Part shown: positions 42,781-51,457 of the stretch, in pieces
Numbering within the stretch: the stretch's first letter is position 1
How the letters are laid out: each line of letters begins with the position of its first letter
Assembly: GCA_036506495.1 (NCBI GenBank)
Contig: DASXRQ010000147.1
Location: 8,584 to 72,583, forward strand
Origin: DASXRC01 sp036506495
GTDB taxonomy: Bacteria > Actinomycetota > Actinomycetes > Mycobacteriales > Micromonosporaceae
Length of the DNA stretch: 64,000 nt
Direction of reading: 5' to 3'
Program-made: the position numbers and the translations under genes
Notes under the pieces: generated by a model
Seen by the model: only the letters and a program-made list of their open reading frames with translations
Told to the model about the DNA's origin: nothing
The model's database searches: none

Positions 42781-44118
42781 TCAGCGCATCCGACCGACGA
42801 TGCCGGTGTCGTAATCACCCGACCGGAACTCCTCGTTGTCGAGAAGCTCCGCGAAGAACGGCAGGTTGTTCTTCGGTCCCGCGATCTCGAACGCGGCCAC
42901 CGCCGCGGCGGCCCGCTCGATCGCCTCGGCCCGGTCGTCGCCGTGGACGATCAGCTTGGCCATCAGCGAGTCGTAGAACGGCGTCACGGTGGTGCCCTCG
43001 GCGTACCCGGAATCGACCCGCACCCCGTCGCCCGCCGGCTCCACCCATCGGGTGATCGCGCCCGGACCCGGCAGGAACCGCTTCGGGTCCTCCGCGTTGA
43101 CCCGCAACTCGATCGCGTGACCGCGTGCCGTCAGCGCCTCCGGGTCGAACGTGGGCGCGAGGCCGGAGGCCACCCGCAGCTGCTCCTCGACCAGGTCCAC
43201 GCCGTACACGAGCTCGGTGACCGGGTGTTCGACCTGCAGCCGCGTGTTCATCTCGAGGAAGAAGAAGGCGCCGGTCGTCAGGTCCAGCAGGCACTCGACG
43301 GTGCCGGCGTTGTGGTAGCCGACCGCCTCACCAGCCCGCACCGCCGCCGCGAGCAGGCGAGCGCGCAGCTGTTCGGAGACCGCCGGGGACGGCGACTCCT
43401 CGACCAGTTTCTGGTTACGCCGCTGAACGGAGCACTCCCGCTCGCCGAGCGCGACCACCCGCCCGTCGACCAGGCCGAGGATCTGCACCTCGATGTGGCG
43501 TACCCGGGGGAAGTAGCGCTCGATGAGGACGGAGCCGTCGCCGAACATGCGCTCGGCAAAGCCGCGTACCTTCTCGTACTCCGTCCGCAATGCCGGCTCG
43601 TCGCCGGCGACCGCCAGGCCCATGCCGCCGCCGCCGGCGGCGGCCTTCACCATCACGGGGTAACCGATGCGGACGGCCTCGGCGACCGCACCGTCCGCGT
43701 CGCGGGCCGGATCGGTCGTCCCCGGCGCCACCGGGACACCCGCCGCGGCCATCAGGTTCCGGGCATTGATCTTGTCGCCCATCGCCGTGATCGCGTCCGC
43801 GCCGGGTCCGACCCACACCAGCCCGTGGGCGGCGACGGTACGCGCGAAGTCGGCGTTCTCGGAGAGGAAGCCGTAGCCCGGGTGGACCGCCTGGGCGCCG
43901 CTCGACTTGGCGGCCGCCAGCACCGCCTCGACGTTGCGGTAGCTCTGCGCCGGGTTGGCGGGACCCACACAGATCGCGTCGTCGGCCTCGGCCACGAACG
44001 GCAGACCCGCGTCGGCCTCCGAGTAGATGGCGATCGCCCGGACCCCGAGTCGTCGCGCGGTCCGGATGATCCGGCGGGCGATCTCGCCGCGGTTCGCCAC
44101 CAGCACCGACTCGATCAT
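42781..44118 (-). CDS. Biotin carboxylase subunit, without biotin carrier domain
   Basis: 445 residues. The ATP-grasp biotin carboxylase is complete: MIESVLVANRGEIARRIIRTARRL, YPVMVKAAAGGGGMGLAV, HIEVQILG, ECSVQRRNQKLVEESPSP, EMNTRLQVEHPVTE and GHAIELRVNAEDP. It ends soon after the BC C-terminal domain, so the roughly 200-residue biotin-transfer and carrier region of usual MccA/AccA alpha chains (about 650 residues) is absent, and no EAMKM-like biotinylation site is encoded in the cluster. It may use a carrier encoded elsewhere. An operator copy lies 24 bases upstream of the start. Confidence 0.9.
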   Translation of the reverse strand: MIESVLVANRGEIARRIIRTARRLGVRAIAIYSEADAGLPFVAEADDAICVGPANPAQSYRNVEAVLAAAKSSGAQAVHPGYGFLSENADFARTVAAHGLVWVGPGADAITAMGDKINARNLMAAAGVPVAPGTTDPARDADGAVAEAVRIGYPVMVKAAAGGGGMGLAVAGDEPALRTEYEKVRGFAERMFGDGSVLIERYFPRVRHIEVQILGLVDGRVVALGERECSVQRRNQKLVEESPSPAVSEQLRARLLAAAVRAGEAVGYHNAGTVECLLDLTTGAFFFLEMNTRLQVEHPVTELVYGVDLVEEQLRVASGLAPTFDPEALTARGHAIELRVNAEDPKRFLPGPGAITRWVEPAGDGVRVDSGYAEGTTVTPFYDSLMAKLIVHGDDRAEAIERAAAAVAAFEIAGPKNNLPFFAELLDNEEFRSGDYDTGIVGRMR

Positions 44119-44141
44119 GGGACTCCTCCAACCAAGCGTGC

Positions 44142-44155
44142 TGAACGATCGTTAG
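44142..44155. promoter_or_regulatory. TetR operator copy upstream of the biotin carboxylase gene
   Basis: TGAACGATCGTTAG, identical to the copy at 41785-41798. It sits in the 46-base gap between the tetR stop and the biotin carboxylase start. Confidence 0.75.
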
Positions 44156-44164
44156 GCTATCTGG

Positions 44165-44749
44165 TCAGCCAAGCAGCGCGGCCAGCGCGGCCACGCGCAG
44201 CAACGCCGCGCGCCGGTTGCGATCCACCTCGCCGCCGAGAAACGGCGTCGAGTTCATCAGACCAAAGGCCGCATGGGCGAGCACCCGGGCCTCCGCTGGG
44301 TCCAGTTCCGGTCGCAGCCGGGTGAGCACACCGACCCACTCCTCCACGTAGAGCCGCTGCAGCTTGCGGATCTGGTGACGGGGCTCGTCCGGGAGCCGGT
44401 CGAGCTCGTGCAGGTGCAGCGCGATCACCGCGGGATTGGCGAGCGCGAACTCGACGTGGAAGTCGACGAGCGACTCGAGCGCACCGCGTGCGTCGTCCGG
44501 GTGGCCGGCGACGCGGGTACGCCCGCCATCCAGCAGGCCCTCGCTGACCGGGGTGAGCGCCGCGGCCACCATCGCTTCCTTGCCGGCGAAATGGTGGTAC
44601 AGGGCGGGCCCGGTGACGCCCGCGGCGGAGCCGATGTCGTCCATCGAGACACCGTGGTAGCCGCGCGCCGCGAACAGCCCGACCGCGATCTCGAGAATCT
44701 CGTCGCGCCGCGATCGCCGCCGCGTCGGGGCCTCCTGCTCCACCGTCAC
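44165..44749 (-). CDS. TetR-family regulator of the leucine/isovalerate catabolic genes
   Basis: 194 residues from a GTG placed 6 nt after TACGCT (leaderless). The N-terminal helix-turn-helix reads RRDEILEIAVGLFAARGYHGVSMDDIGSAAGVTGPALYHHFAGKEAM. The C-terminal domain is the usual ligand-binding helix bundle, perhaps for a branched acyl-CoA. The matching palindromes before this gene, the biotin carboxylase gene and the carboxyltransferase gene indicate a local regulon with autoregulation. Functionally it resembles LiuR-type regulators, though LiuR itself is MerR-like in proteobacteria. Confidence 0.9.
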   Translation of the reverse strand: MTVEQEAPTRRRSRRDEILEIAVGLFAARGYHGVSMDDIGSAAGVTGPALYHHFAGKEAMVAAALTPVSEGLLDGGRTRVAGHPDDARGALESLVDFHVEFALANPAVIALHLHELDRLPDEPRHQIRKLQRLYVEEWVGVLTRLRPELDPAEARVLAHAAFGLMNSTPFLGGEVDRNRRAALLRVAALAALLG

Positions 44750-44783
44750 CCGGCCAGCGTAACGGGCCGTCCAAGGCGGGACC

Positions 44784-44797
44784 TGAACGAGCGTTCA
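44784..44797. promoter_or_regulatory. TetR operator copy upstream of the regulator gene
   Basis: TGAACG-AG-CGTTCA, a palindrome with 6-bp arms related to the two other copies. It lies at about position -35 to -48 relative to the leaderless GTG start, where it would block its own promoter. Confidence 0.7.
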
Positions 44798-44810
44798 TCC
44801 CTGGGTACGG

Positions 44811-44844
44811 CGATGGGGCTCCGCGGCGCCGCGGAGCCCCATCG
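44811..44844. terminator. Perfect 34-bp palindrome, terminator of the protease gene
   Basis: The 17-base arm CGATGGGGCTCCGCGGC is followed directly by its exact complement. It lies 18 bases behind the protease stop codon on the minus strand and upstream of the tetR promoter. Confidence 0.75.
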
Positions 44845-44862
44845 GTGGCGTCTCGTCGTGGC

Positions 44863-46692
44863 CTAGAAGACCGCGTTGAGGGCCGACCAACCACTGTTGA
44901 TGGTCACATTGGTCCGGATCCACGCGCCCTTGCCGTTGGTCATGTAGAGCCGCATCGAACCGGTCGGCGTGATGCCGATCACGTCGAGCAGGTTGTCGCC
45001 GTTCCAGTCGCCGGGCGTGATGATCCGGCTGAACATGTTCCAGCCCGAGCCCATCTTCACGCCGGCGCCGGCGAAACCGCCCGACCCGCTGCCGGTGTAG
45101 AGGAACAGGTCGCCGTCGGGCTTGCGCGCGAGGAGGGACGGCTTCCCGTCGCCCTTCCACGACCCGGGCGAGTTGATCCGGTCGAAGATGTTCCACCCAG
45201 CGCCGACCTTCACGCCGCCGCCGGAGAACCCGCCCGCCCCGTTGCCGTTGTACCGGAACAGGTCGCCGTTGGGCTTGCGCGCGAGCAGGTTGACGCTGCC
45301 CGGGGCGGTCCAGTTGTTGACCGCCACGATCTCGTTGAATCCGTTCCAGCCAGAACCGATCTTGACCCGCGGCTTGATGCCACCCGTGCCGTCGTCGTCG
45401 TACCGGTATAGGTTGCCCGCCGAGTCCCGAGCCAGGATCGACGTCGTGCCCTTGCCCGCCCAGCTGTTGGCCCGGAGGAGCTTGGTGTATCCGCTCCAGC
45501 CGAAGTTGATGATGGCCACGCCGTTGAACCCGTTGTGGCCGTCGTTCAGGAACCCGCTGCCCGAGTACTCGCGCAGGCGTCCCGACGAGTCGCGAGCGAT
45601 CAGGTCGGTGTGCCCATCGCCCGACCAGTCCAGGTTCGGCGCGGCGGGACGGACCACGTCGGCGTTGATCGAGTCGGCGTACCGGCTCAGCCGCTCGTAG
45701 ACGCCGTACCGGCTGGTGCAGTCCACCGAGCCCCAGTCAGTGATGCCGACCTCGACCCCGTTGACCAGCAGCGGTCCGCCGGAGTCGCCCGAGCAGGAGT
45801 CGACGACCTGAGGGGTCTTCACGCCCGCGCAGATCATGCGGTTGCCGTCGTAGAGGCTGCCCCAGTCGTTGTTGCAGGCGGTCCAGGTCTGCATCGTCAC
45901 GGACGCCTTGTGCAGGATGCCGTAGGCCTCGGTGGCCACGTCGTAGATGCCGTAGCCGAGGATGTCGGCAGGCGTGCCACCCGCGTACGGCGTCTGGTCG
46001 CCCTGCGCGCTGAGCGTGACGGGCGTGTACGCCGCCGGCAGCGGCTGACTGAGCGTCAGCACCGAGACGTCGTCCTTCGGCACCTCGCCGTTGACCACGG
46101 CCGTGAAGTTGAAGCTCTGGTGGGTCCAGACCGACGCCGGCCTGGCGACGAAGCCGCCCGGCTCGGTGTCGAGCGTCAACAGGTTCGACCGCCCTGCGAC
46201 GACGAACACGAACCCGAACGGAAAGTCCACCGCGCAGTGTCCGGCGGTCAGCACCTTGGTCGGGCTGATCACCGTGCCCGTGCAGGTCGCGACCCAGAGT
46301 TCGTAGACGCCCTGGTCGTTCAGCAGGTAGAAGTACGATCGCAGACCCACGATCCACGGGTACTGGCTGACGTCGACCTGCGGAACCTCCTGCCCGCCGA
46401 TGACCCGCGGCTTCGTGGTGGTCAGTGGTTGGAACGCGGGACCGTGCGCGCCGAGCGTGGGCATCGGGCCCTTCGCGCGCACCGCCCCGGGCGGAAGTGG
46501 ACGACCGCTCGTCGTCGCGCTACTCAGCGGCGTGAGCCCGCTCCCGCCGGCGCCGCCGGTGTCGCCTGGGCCGCCTGGGCCGCCCTGGGCCGCACCGCCG
46601 GGTACCAGCACTCCGGCAACACCGATGGCCAGGCCGGCGAGGCCGACCAGGATCCGTCGGCGCACCGATCTGTGCCTGTCCATTGTGGACAC
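44863..46692 (-). CDS. Secreted trypsin-like serine protease with C-terminal VCBS/FG-GAP-like repeats
   Basis: About 609 residues from the GTG at 46692, 4 nt after GGGAGG; an ATG 9 bases later is the alternative. The signal peptide (RRRILVGLAGLAIGVAGVLV) is followed by a Gly-rich propeptide-like stretch. The S1 protease domain begins at VIGGQEV; the triad is His in LTAGHC (near 154), Asp in KDDVSVL (near 210) and Ser in CSGDSGGPL (near 302). The last 240 residues hold about five repeats of the type SLLARKPDGDLFLYTGSGSGGF, a beta-propeller-like binding module seen in many actinomycete exoenzymes. It is probably secreted and activated by cleavage before VIGG. Confidence 0.9.
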   Translation of the reverse strand: MSTMDRHRSVRRRILVGLAGLAIGVAGVLVPGGAAQGGPGGPGDTGGAGGSGLTPLSSATTSGRPLPPGAVRAKGPMPTLGAHGPAFQPLTTTKPRVIGGQEVPQVDVSQYPWIVGLRSYFYLLNDQGVYELWVATCTGTVISPTKVLTAGHCAVDFPFGFVFVVAGRSNLLTLDTEPGGFVARPASVWTHQSFNFTAVVNGEVPKDDVSVLTLSQPLPAAYTPVTLSAQGDQTPYAGGTPADILGYGIYDVATEAYGILHKASVTMQTWTACNNDWGSLYDGNRMICAGVKTPQVVDSCSGDSGGPLLVNGVEVGITDWGSVDCTSRYGVYERLSRYADSINADVVRPAAPNLDWSGDGHTDLIARDSSGRLREYSGSGFLNDGHNGFNGVAIINFGWSGYTKLLRANSWAGKGTTSILARDSAGNLYRYDDDGTGGIKPRVKIGSGWNGFNEIVAVNNWTAPGSVNLLARKPNGDLFRYNGNGAGGFSGGGVKVGAGWNIFDRINSPGSWKGDGKPSLLARKPDGDLFLYTGSGSGGFAGAGVKMGSGWNMFSRIITPGDWNGDNLLDVIGITPTGSMRLYMTNGKGAWIRTNVTINSGWSALNAVF

Positions 46693-46986
46693 ATAACCTC
46701 CCCGTCGTCCGACGATGACAAGCTCGACCGAGGCGAGAACCCGTGCGAAGCCAAGACGGCGCACGAAGGGTGCCGTAGGAGGATCCCCCGTGCCGGTCGA
46801 GCGGGCACACGCTAGCAGGGCCGGTAGCGGGTGGAAACCCGCCGGAGGCACGGATTCCGAGCCCAACCGGTGAGATTCGTTGATGTCCATGAATTAGACG
46901 ACGAGAGGTAGCGGACACGCCACGTTGAGTGACCGCCGGTCGCGTTCGGCCGGGAACCCATGCGGTCTGTCGCGAGTCTTCCCGAC

Positions 46987-48291
46987 ATGATGACCAGGCG
47001 TGAGGCGCTCCGGGCCGCGGCGGGCGGTCTGATCGGTGCCGGGTTCGTCGGCCGTATCGCGGCCTGTGAGCACCGGACCACCTCGACCGATGACGCCGCT
47101 CCGGTCGTGCGGCGGGCCGCCGGCGACCTGCTCTTCGTCGAGACGGCCGGTGGACTGAGGCTCATCGACGCCTCGACCGGTCGGTCGGCGATCACCACCA
47201 ACGCGGAGCTGGCAAGCCCCGACTGGTCCCGGGTGGCGAGCGCTGCCACGACCGGGTTCGGAACCCAGTTCGAGCTGCGCGACGTCGCGTCCGGCCGGTT
47301 GGTCTCGAGCGGCACGCTGCGGGACCGGCTGGAACCCCGCGTGGTCTCATCCGTCGGCTGGCTGGTGGCGCTCGCGACGCCGGCCGGGCGTGGCGCCACC
47401 ACGTACCGCCCGGCCGGCCGCGACCACACCACGGTGGTCGTCGCGGACACCGGCGGCGAACGCGTACGCATCGAACTGGCCGGCAACCTCGAGCCGGAGG
47501 CGTTCAGCACCGACGACCGCGCCCTGTTCGTGCTCGAGTACCTGCCGCCGTTGGCGCCCGACCGCTACCGCGTGCGCCGGTTGAACCTCACGACCCGGCG
47601 GCTCGAGCCGCTCCTGACCCGGGTGAAGGTTCCCGTCCCGCCCGGTGCCGAGGAGGAGATGCGCGGCGAGGGACGGCAGGCCGTGTTCGACCGTTCGAGG
47701 CATATGCTGTTCACGCTGTACACGCATCAGCCCGACCACCTCCACACGCGAGACCTGATCGCCGGTGCCCGGCCCGGCTCCCCGGGTGTCCACGCGTTCG
47801 TCCACTCGCTCCACCTGGCCGAGCAGTGGGCGTACTGCATCGACCTGCCGGCACCGTTCGGCGACGGCCCGGCCGCCGGGCACGCGATCGCCCTGAGCCC
47901 GGACGGGTCGCGACTCTACATTGTGGACGCCTCGAGGGGCAGCATCGCCGAGATCGACCCCGACTCGCTGACCGTCCTCGCGCAGCGGCGCTTCACCGCC
48001 GACGCGGGACCGGGCGGCGAGGCGGCCGCCGCCGTGACCTCGGACGGCCGGCACCTGCTCGTCGGCGGCCGAGGGATCGCCGCCGTTCCGCTCGCCGGGG
48101 CGACGGACTCCGACGTGCCCCCGTGGGTGGCGACCCCGTCGCCGGTTCGCGGGCTGGCGGTCGCCGGCGATCGGGCCTACATCGGACAGGAAGCCGCGGT
48201 GCTCTGGCGGGACGTTCGCACCGGGCGCACGATCGGCCGCGCCCCGGTGCCGGGGCTCGTCCGGCTCCGGCACGTGACCCCGGCGCGGTAG
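46987..48291 (+). CDS. Exported beta-propeller-like protein with Tat/lipoprotein-type signal
   Basis: About 434 residues from the ATG pair at 46987/46990. The N-terminus TRREALRAAAGGLIGAGFVG has a twin Arg and a hydrophobic stretch ending IAAC, so it may be a Tat-exported lipoprotein. The remainder shows repeating strand patterns with LSPDGSRLYIVDASRGSIAEIDPDSLTVL and AVTSDGRHLLVGGRG, as in YncE/WD40-like propellers. The function is not evident. The 294-base gap upstream to the divergent protease gene must contain both promoters. Confidence 0.7.
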   Translation: MMTRREALRAAAGGLIGAGFVGRIAACEHRTTSTDDAAPVVRRAAGDLLFVETAGGLRLIDASTGRSAITTNAELASPDWSRVASAATTGFGTQFELRDVASGRLVSSGTLRDRLEPRVVSSVGWLVALATPAGRGATTYRPAGRDHTTVVVADTGGERVRIELAGNLEPEAFSTDDRALFVLEYLPPLAPDRYRVRRLNLTTRRLEPLLTRVKVPVPPGAEEEMRGEGRQAVFDRSRHMLFTLYTHQPDHLHTRDLIAGARPGSPGVHAFVHSLHLAEQWAYCIDLPAPFGDGPAAGHAIALSPDGSRLYIVDASRGSIAEIDPDSLTVLAQRRFTADAGPGGEAAAAVTSDGRHLLVGGRGIAAVPLAGATDSDVPPWVATPSPVRGLAVAGDRAYIGQEAAVLWRDVRTGRTIGRAPVPGLVRLRHVTPAR

Positions 48292-48306
48292 GGCTCCGGC
48301 GCGACG

Positions 48307-49209
48307 CTAGTCGGCGACGCCGCCCGGCTTGTCACCCCTGGCGATCGGCGCGCGGACCAGGTTTCCCCACTCCGTCCACGAGCCGTCGTAGTTGCGGACC
48401 TGCGGGTACCCGAGCAGGTGATGCAGCACGAACCAGGTGTGGCTGGACCGCTCGCCGATCCGGCAGTAGGCGATGATGTCGTCGCCCGCCGACAGGCCGA
48501 GCTCGTCGGAGTAGATCGCCCGAAGCGCGTCCGCCGCCCGGAACGAGCCGTCGTCGTTCGCCGCCGCCTTCCACGGCTTGCTGACCGCGCCCGGGATGTG
48601 CCCGCCGCGCAGCGCGCCTTCCTGCGGGTAGTCGGGCATGTGCAACAGCTCGCCGGTGTACTCCCCGGGCGAACGCACGTCGACCAGCGGGCGACCGGCC
48701 GAGATGTGCGCCATCACCTGGTCGCGGAACGCCCGGATCGGGGCGTCGTTGCGCTCGGCGACCGGATACTGCGTGGTCGGTCGGCGCGCCGGGTCGCGGG
48801 TCAGCGGCCGGCCCTCGGCCACCCACTTCTGCCGCCCGCCGTCGAGCAGCCGCACGTCCCGATGGCCAAACAGGGAGAAGACCCAGAGGGCGTACGCGGC
48901 CCACCAGTTGAAGTTGTCGCCGTAGAAGACCACGGTGTCGTCCCGCCCGATGCCCTTCGCTTCGCACAGGGCGGCGAAGCCCGACGAGTCGAGGTAGTCC
49001 CGGGTGACCTGATCGTTCAGCTCCGTGTGCCAGTCGACCTTCACCGCCCCCGGGATGTGGCCGGTGTCGTAGAGGAGCACGTCTTCGTCGGACTCGACGA
49101 CCACCAGGCCGTCCCGGTCGAGGTTGTCGGCAAGCCACCCTGCGGTGACCAGTTTCTCCGGATGCGCGTACGCCTGCAGTTGCGGCGCCGGATCGGTCGG
49201 TACGGACAT
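48307..49209 (-). CDS. Thiosulfate/3-mercaptopyruvate sulfurtransferase (two rhodanese domains)
   Basis: 300 residues from the ATG at 49209, 7 nt after TACCGT (leaderless). The inactive N-terminal rhodanese domain (VVVESDEDVLLYDTGHIPGAVKVDW, DTVVFYGDNFNWWAAYALW) is followed by the active one, with catalytic Cys in AYCRIGERSSHTWF (near 248). It moves sulfur from thiosulfate to cyanide or other acceptors. In related actinobacteria an SseA-type gene is often next to sufE. Here sufE is 4.5 kb away, separated by proS and other genes. Confidence 0.92.
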   Translation of the reverse strand: MSVPTDPAPQLQAYAHPEKLVTAGWLADNLDRDGLVVVESDEDVLLYDTGHIPGAVKVDWHTELNDQVTRDYLDSSGFAALCEAKGIGRDDTVVFYGDNFNWWAAYALWVFSLFGHRDVRLLDGGRQKWVAEGRPLTRDPARRPTTQYPVAERNDAPIRAFRDQVMAHISAGRPLVDVRSPGEYTGELLHMPDYPQEGALRGGHIPGAVSKPWKAAANDDGSFRAADALRAIYSDELGLSAGDDIIAYCRIGERSSHTWFVLHHLLGYPQVRNYDGSWTEWGNLVRAPIARGDKPGGVAD

Positions 49210-49233
49210 GAATCTCACGGTAGTACGTATCAG

Positions 49234-50532
49234 TCACAGCACGGACCGAACCGCCTCGACCGCCGCCGTGACGTCGCGCTCATTGTTGAAGATCGTGGTG
49301 CCGAACCGCAGGTAGGACGGCTCATAGGGCGTGCTGCTGGCCACGACCCCGCGTGCCGCCAGTCGACCGACGGCCTGCGCAGGCAGGACGCCCGGAACAT
49401 CGCAGCACACGATGCCGGCGGACAGCTGCGGGTCCTTCGGCGTGATCAGGCGGACCCCTGGCAGGCTCGCCAGTCCGTCCTTCAGCCTGGCCGCCAGCTC
49501 ATGCGTGCGCGCCGCGACCCGGTCCCGTCCCAGCGCGGCGTGCAGGGCGAACGCCTCGGCCAGCGCCCAACGGTGTTCGAAGCTGTGGTATCCACCGGGG
49601 GTGGCCGCCGGCCCGGCCGGTGCGCCGCCGGTCGCGTACCCGAGCCAGGCACCGATGGCCCGGCGGTCGAACGAGGGGATGCTCGGCGAAAACCGGGACC
49701 AGGCCCGCTCGGTGCCCCAGACCAGGCCGGTGCCGCGCGGTCCGAACAGCCACTTGTGGCCGCCGGACACGAAGAAGTCGCAGCCCAGCTGCCCGGGCGT
49801 GGCGTCCTCCGCGCCGAAGCCATGTACCGCGTCCACGCAGAGCAGTGCCTCGGGGTTACGGACCCGAAGGGCGTCGGCGATGGCTCTGATCGGCAGCTTC
49901 ACCCCGGTGCTCGAATGCACCCAGGTGAGCGCGACGGCGGCGGCCCGGCCGGTCACCGCACGGGTCAGCGCCGACACGATCTCGTCGGCGGTCGCGGTGG
50001 CCGGGTCGCGGTACAGCCGGACGCGCCGCACGGTCACCCCGTCCCGGACGGACCGCAGGCGCAGCGCCTCGTGGGTGGCGTAGAAGTCGTGCTCGGTGGT
50101 CAGCACCTCCTGGCCCGCCCGCAGTCGCAGTCCGGCGTAGAGCAGGCCGAGTCCCATCGTCGTCGAGTCGGTGAACGCGATCCGGTCGGCGGGACCGCCC
50201 AGGTACGCGGCGGCCGCGGTCGCGACCGCCTCGTCGAGCCGGGTCTCGTTGGCCGCGAGGTAGCGGATCGGGTCCGCATCGAGCCCGCGGCGGTGGGCGT
50301 CGATGGCGGCTCGAACCGTGGCCGGGTGACTGGCGAAGACGAACGTGGCCAGGTGCGCCACGCTCGCGTCGAGCGCGAGTTGTTCGCGTACGCTCGACCA
50401 GCTTCGTGGATCGAGCGGCGGCGCGCTCGGCGCGGTGGCCGGGCTCGGCGGGGCGGCGCCGCACCGGGCGGTCGAGCCCATGACACCGGCGGCCGTGGCG
50501 GCCCCGAGGACGGTACGTCGGCGGAGCTTCAT
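49234..50532 (-). CDS. Class V aminotransferase-like PLP enzyme with Tat signal
   Basis: 432 residues. The first 25 residues, KLRRRTVLGAATAAGVMGSTARCG, form a Tat-like signal with RRR and a lipobox-like Cys. The body is a class V aminotransferase/isopenicillin N epimerase-like fold: DSTTMGLGLLYAGL, EHDFYATHEALRL, LTWVHSSTGVKLP, CVDAVHGFGAED and PLP lysine in SGGHKWLFGPRGTGLVW. Tat export would fit a protein that binds its cofactor before transport. Substrate unknown. It lies 24 bases from the next gene on both sides, so it may be part of a unit with the SGNH hydrolase gene upstream. Confidence 0.85.
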   Translation of the reverse strand: MKLRRRTVLGAATAAGVMGSTARCGAAPPSPATAPSAPPLDPRSWSSVREQLALDASVAHLATFVFASHPATVRAAIDAHRRGLDADPIRYLAANETRLDEAVATAAAAYLGGPADRIAFTDSTTMGLGLLYAGLRLRAGQEVLTTEHDFYATHEALRLRSVRDGVTVRRVRLYRDPATATADEIVSALTRAVTGRAAAVALTWVHSSTGVKLPIRAIADALRVRNPEALLCVDAVHGFGAEDATPGQLGCDFFVSGGHKWLFGPRGTGLVWGTERAWSRFSPSIPSFDRRAIGAWLGYATGGAPAGPAATPGGYHSFEHRWALAEAFALHAALGRDRVAARTHELAARLKDGLASLPGVRLITPKDPQLSAGIVCCDVPGVLPAQAVGRLAARGVVASSTPYEPSYLRFGTTIFNNERDVTAAVEAVRSVL

Positions 50533-50556
50533 GCCATCGATCGTGCGCGCGTCAGG

Positions 50557-51342
50557 TCACGAGGGGAACACCCGGTCAACGGGCCCGAGCAAGGGGCGCT
50601 TCGCAACGACAAGGTCGCCCGACGAGCGGCCGGTGAGCCGGCGCTTGACCCACGGCGCAAGGTGCTGGCCGGCCCAGACGACATCGCCGCCGCGGGCAAC
50701 CAACCACCGTCTGGGAGCGGGCGGTGGTGGCGCGGTGAACCAATCCGGGTGCGGCTCGACGCCGAGCGCCGACAGCACATGTGCCGCGACCCGTCGGTGC
50801 CCGTGCGTCGACAGGTGCAGCCGGTCGGCGCTCCACAGGAGCGGGTTGTAGAACTCGTGGTCGCTCCACAGGTCGACCAGGCTCGCCCCGTGCCGGTCCG
50901 CGGTCTCGCCGACCGCGCGGTTGAGCAACGCAACTCGCGGCCCGATCAGCCGCTGGCCGGGCAGCCGAGCCGTCACATCGGCGAACCGGAACAGGAGCAC
51001 GTCGGCACCGCCCGCGCGGAGTTCTCCGATCGTGGCGTCGAACCGCCCGATCAGGCTGGGACCGTCGAAGGAGCGCCGCAGCACGTCGTTGCCCCCGGCC
51101 GCGAAGCTCACCAGCGCCGGTCGCATCGCGAGCGCGACCGGCACCTGCTCGCTCACTATCCGGCCGAACAGCCGCCCGCGTACCGCCAGGTTGGCGTAGC
51201 CGAAGTCCCCATCGGCCGCCTCGGCCGCCAGCCGGGCCGCGACCAGGTCTGCCCAGCCGCGGTAACCGGTGCCGTCCGGGTACGGATCATCGATCCCCTC
51301 GGTGAAGCTGTCCCCCATCGCCACGTAGCTCGCCCAGCGCAC
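50557..51342 (-). CDS. SGNH/GDSL-type hydrolase
   Basis: 261 residues, GTG start. The four SGNH blocks are visible: block I YVAMGDSFTEG (Ser12), block II Gly in NLAVRGRL, block III AAGGNDVLR and block V DRLHLSTHGH with the catalytic Asp-x-x-His. No signal peptide is present, so it is probably cytoplasmic, like other actinobacterial members of this subgroup. Substrates of the family include acyl esters and acetylated sugars; it cannot be narrowed here. It precedes the aminotransferase gene by 24 bases. Confidence 0.88.
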   Translation of the reverse strand: MRWASYVAMGDSFTEGIDDPYPDGTGYRGWADLVAARLAAEAADGDFGYANLAVRGRLFGRIVSEQVPVALAMRPALVSFAAGGNDVLRRSFDGPSLIGRFDATIGELRAGGADVLLFRFADVTARLPGQRLIGPRVALLNRAVGETADRHGASLVDLWSDHEFYNPLLWSADRLHLSTHGHRRVAAHVLSALGVEPHPDWFTAPPPPAPRRWLVARGGDVVWAGQHLAPWVKRRLTGRSSGDLVVAKRPLLGPVDRVFPS

Positions 51343-51457
51343 CGCGCCCCCTTTCCGCGGCCCCAGTGTGACAAAGGCTCCGCCCGTGTCGCGTGCGGCA
51401 CCGAGCCCGCGGCAAATTCGGCGGCATGCGGCGACCGACGCCGCGTACGCTGCGCAA

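Noticed and set aside
41845..44118. Biotin carboxylase gene as a truncated pseudogene of a long alpha subunit
   Set aside because: The protein ends cleanly after the BC C-terminal domain and is followed 18 bases later by a well-formed ribosome site and gene; stand-alone biotin carboxylases of this length are normal.
46684..46890. Upstream extension of the protease to an ATG at 46890
   Set aside because: It would bury the signal peptide behind 65 residues of unlikely sequence; the GGGAGG site supports the start near 46692.
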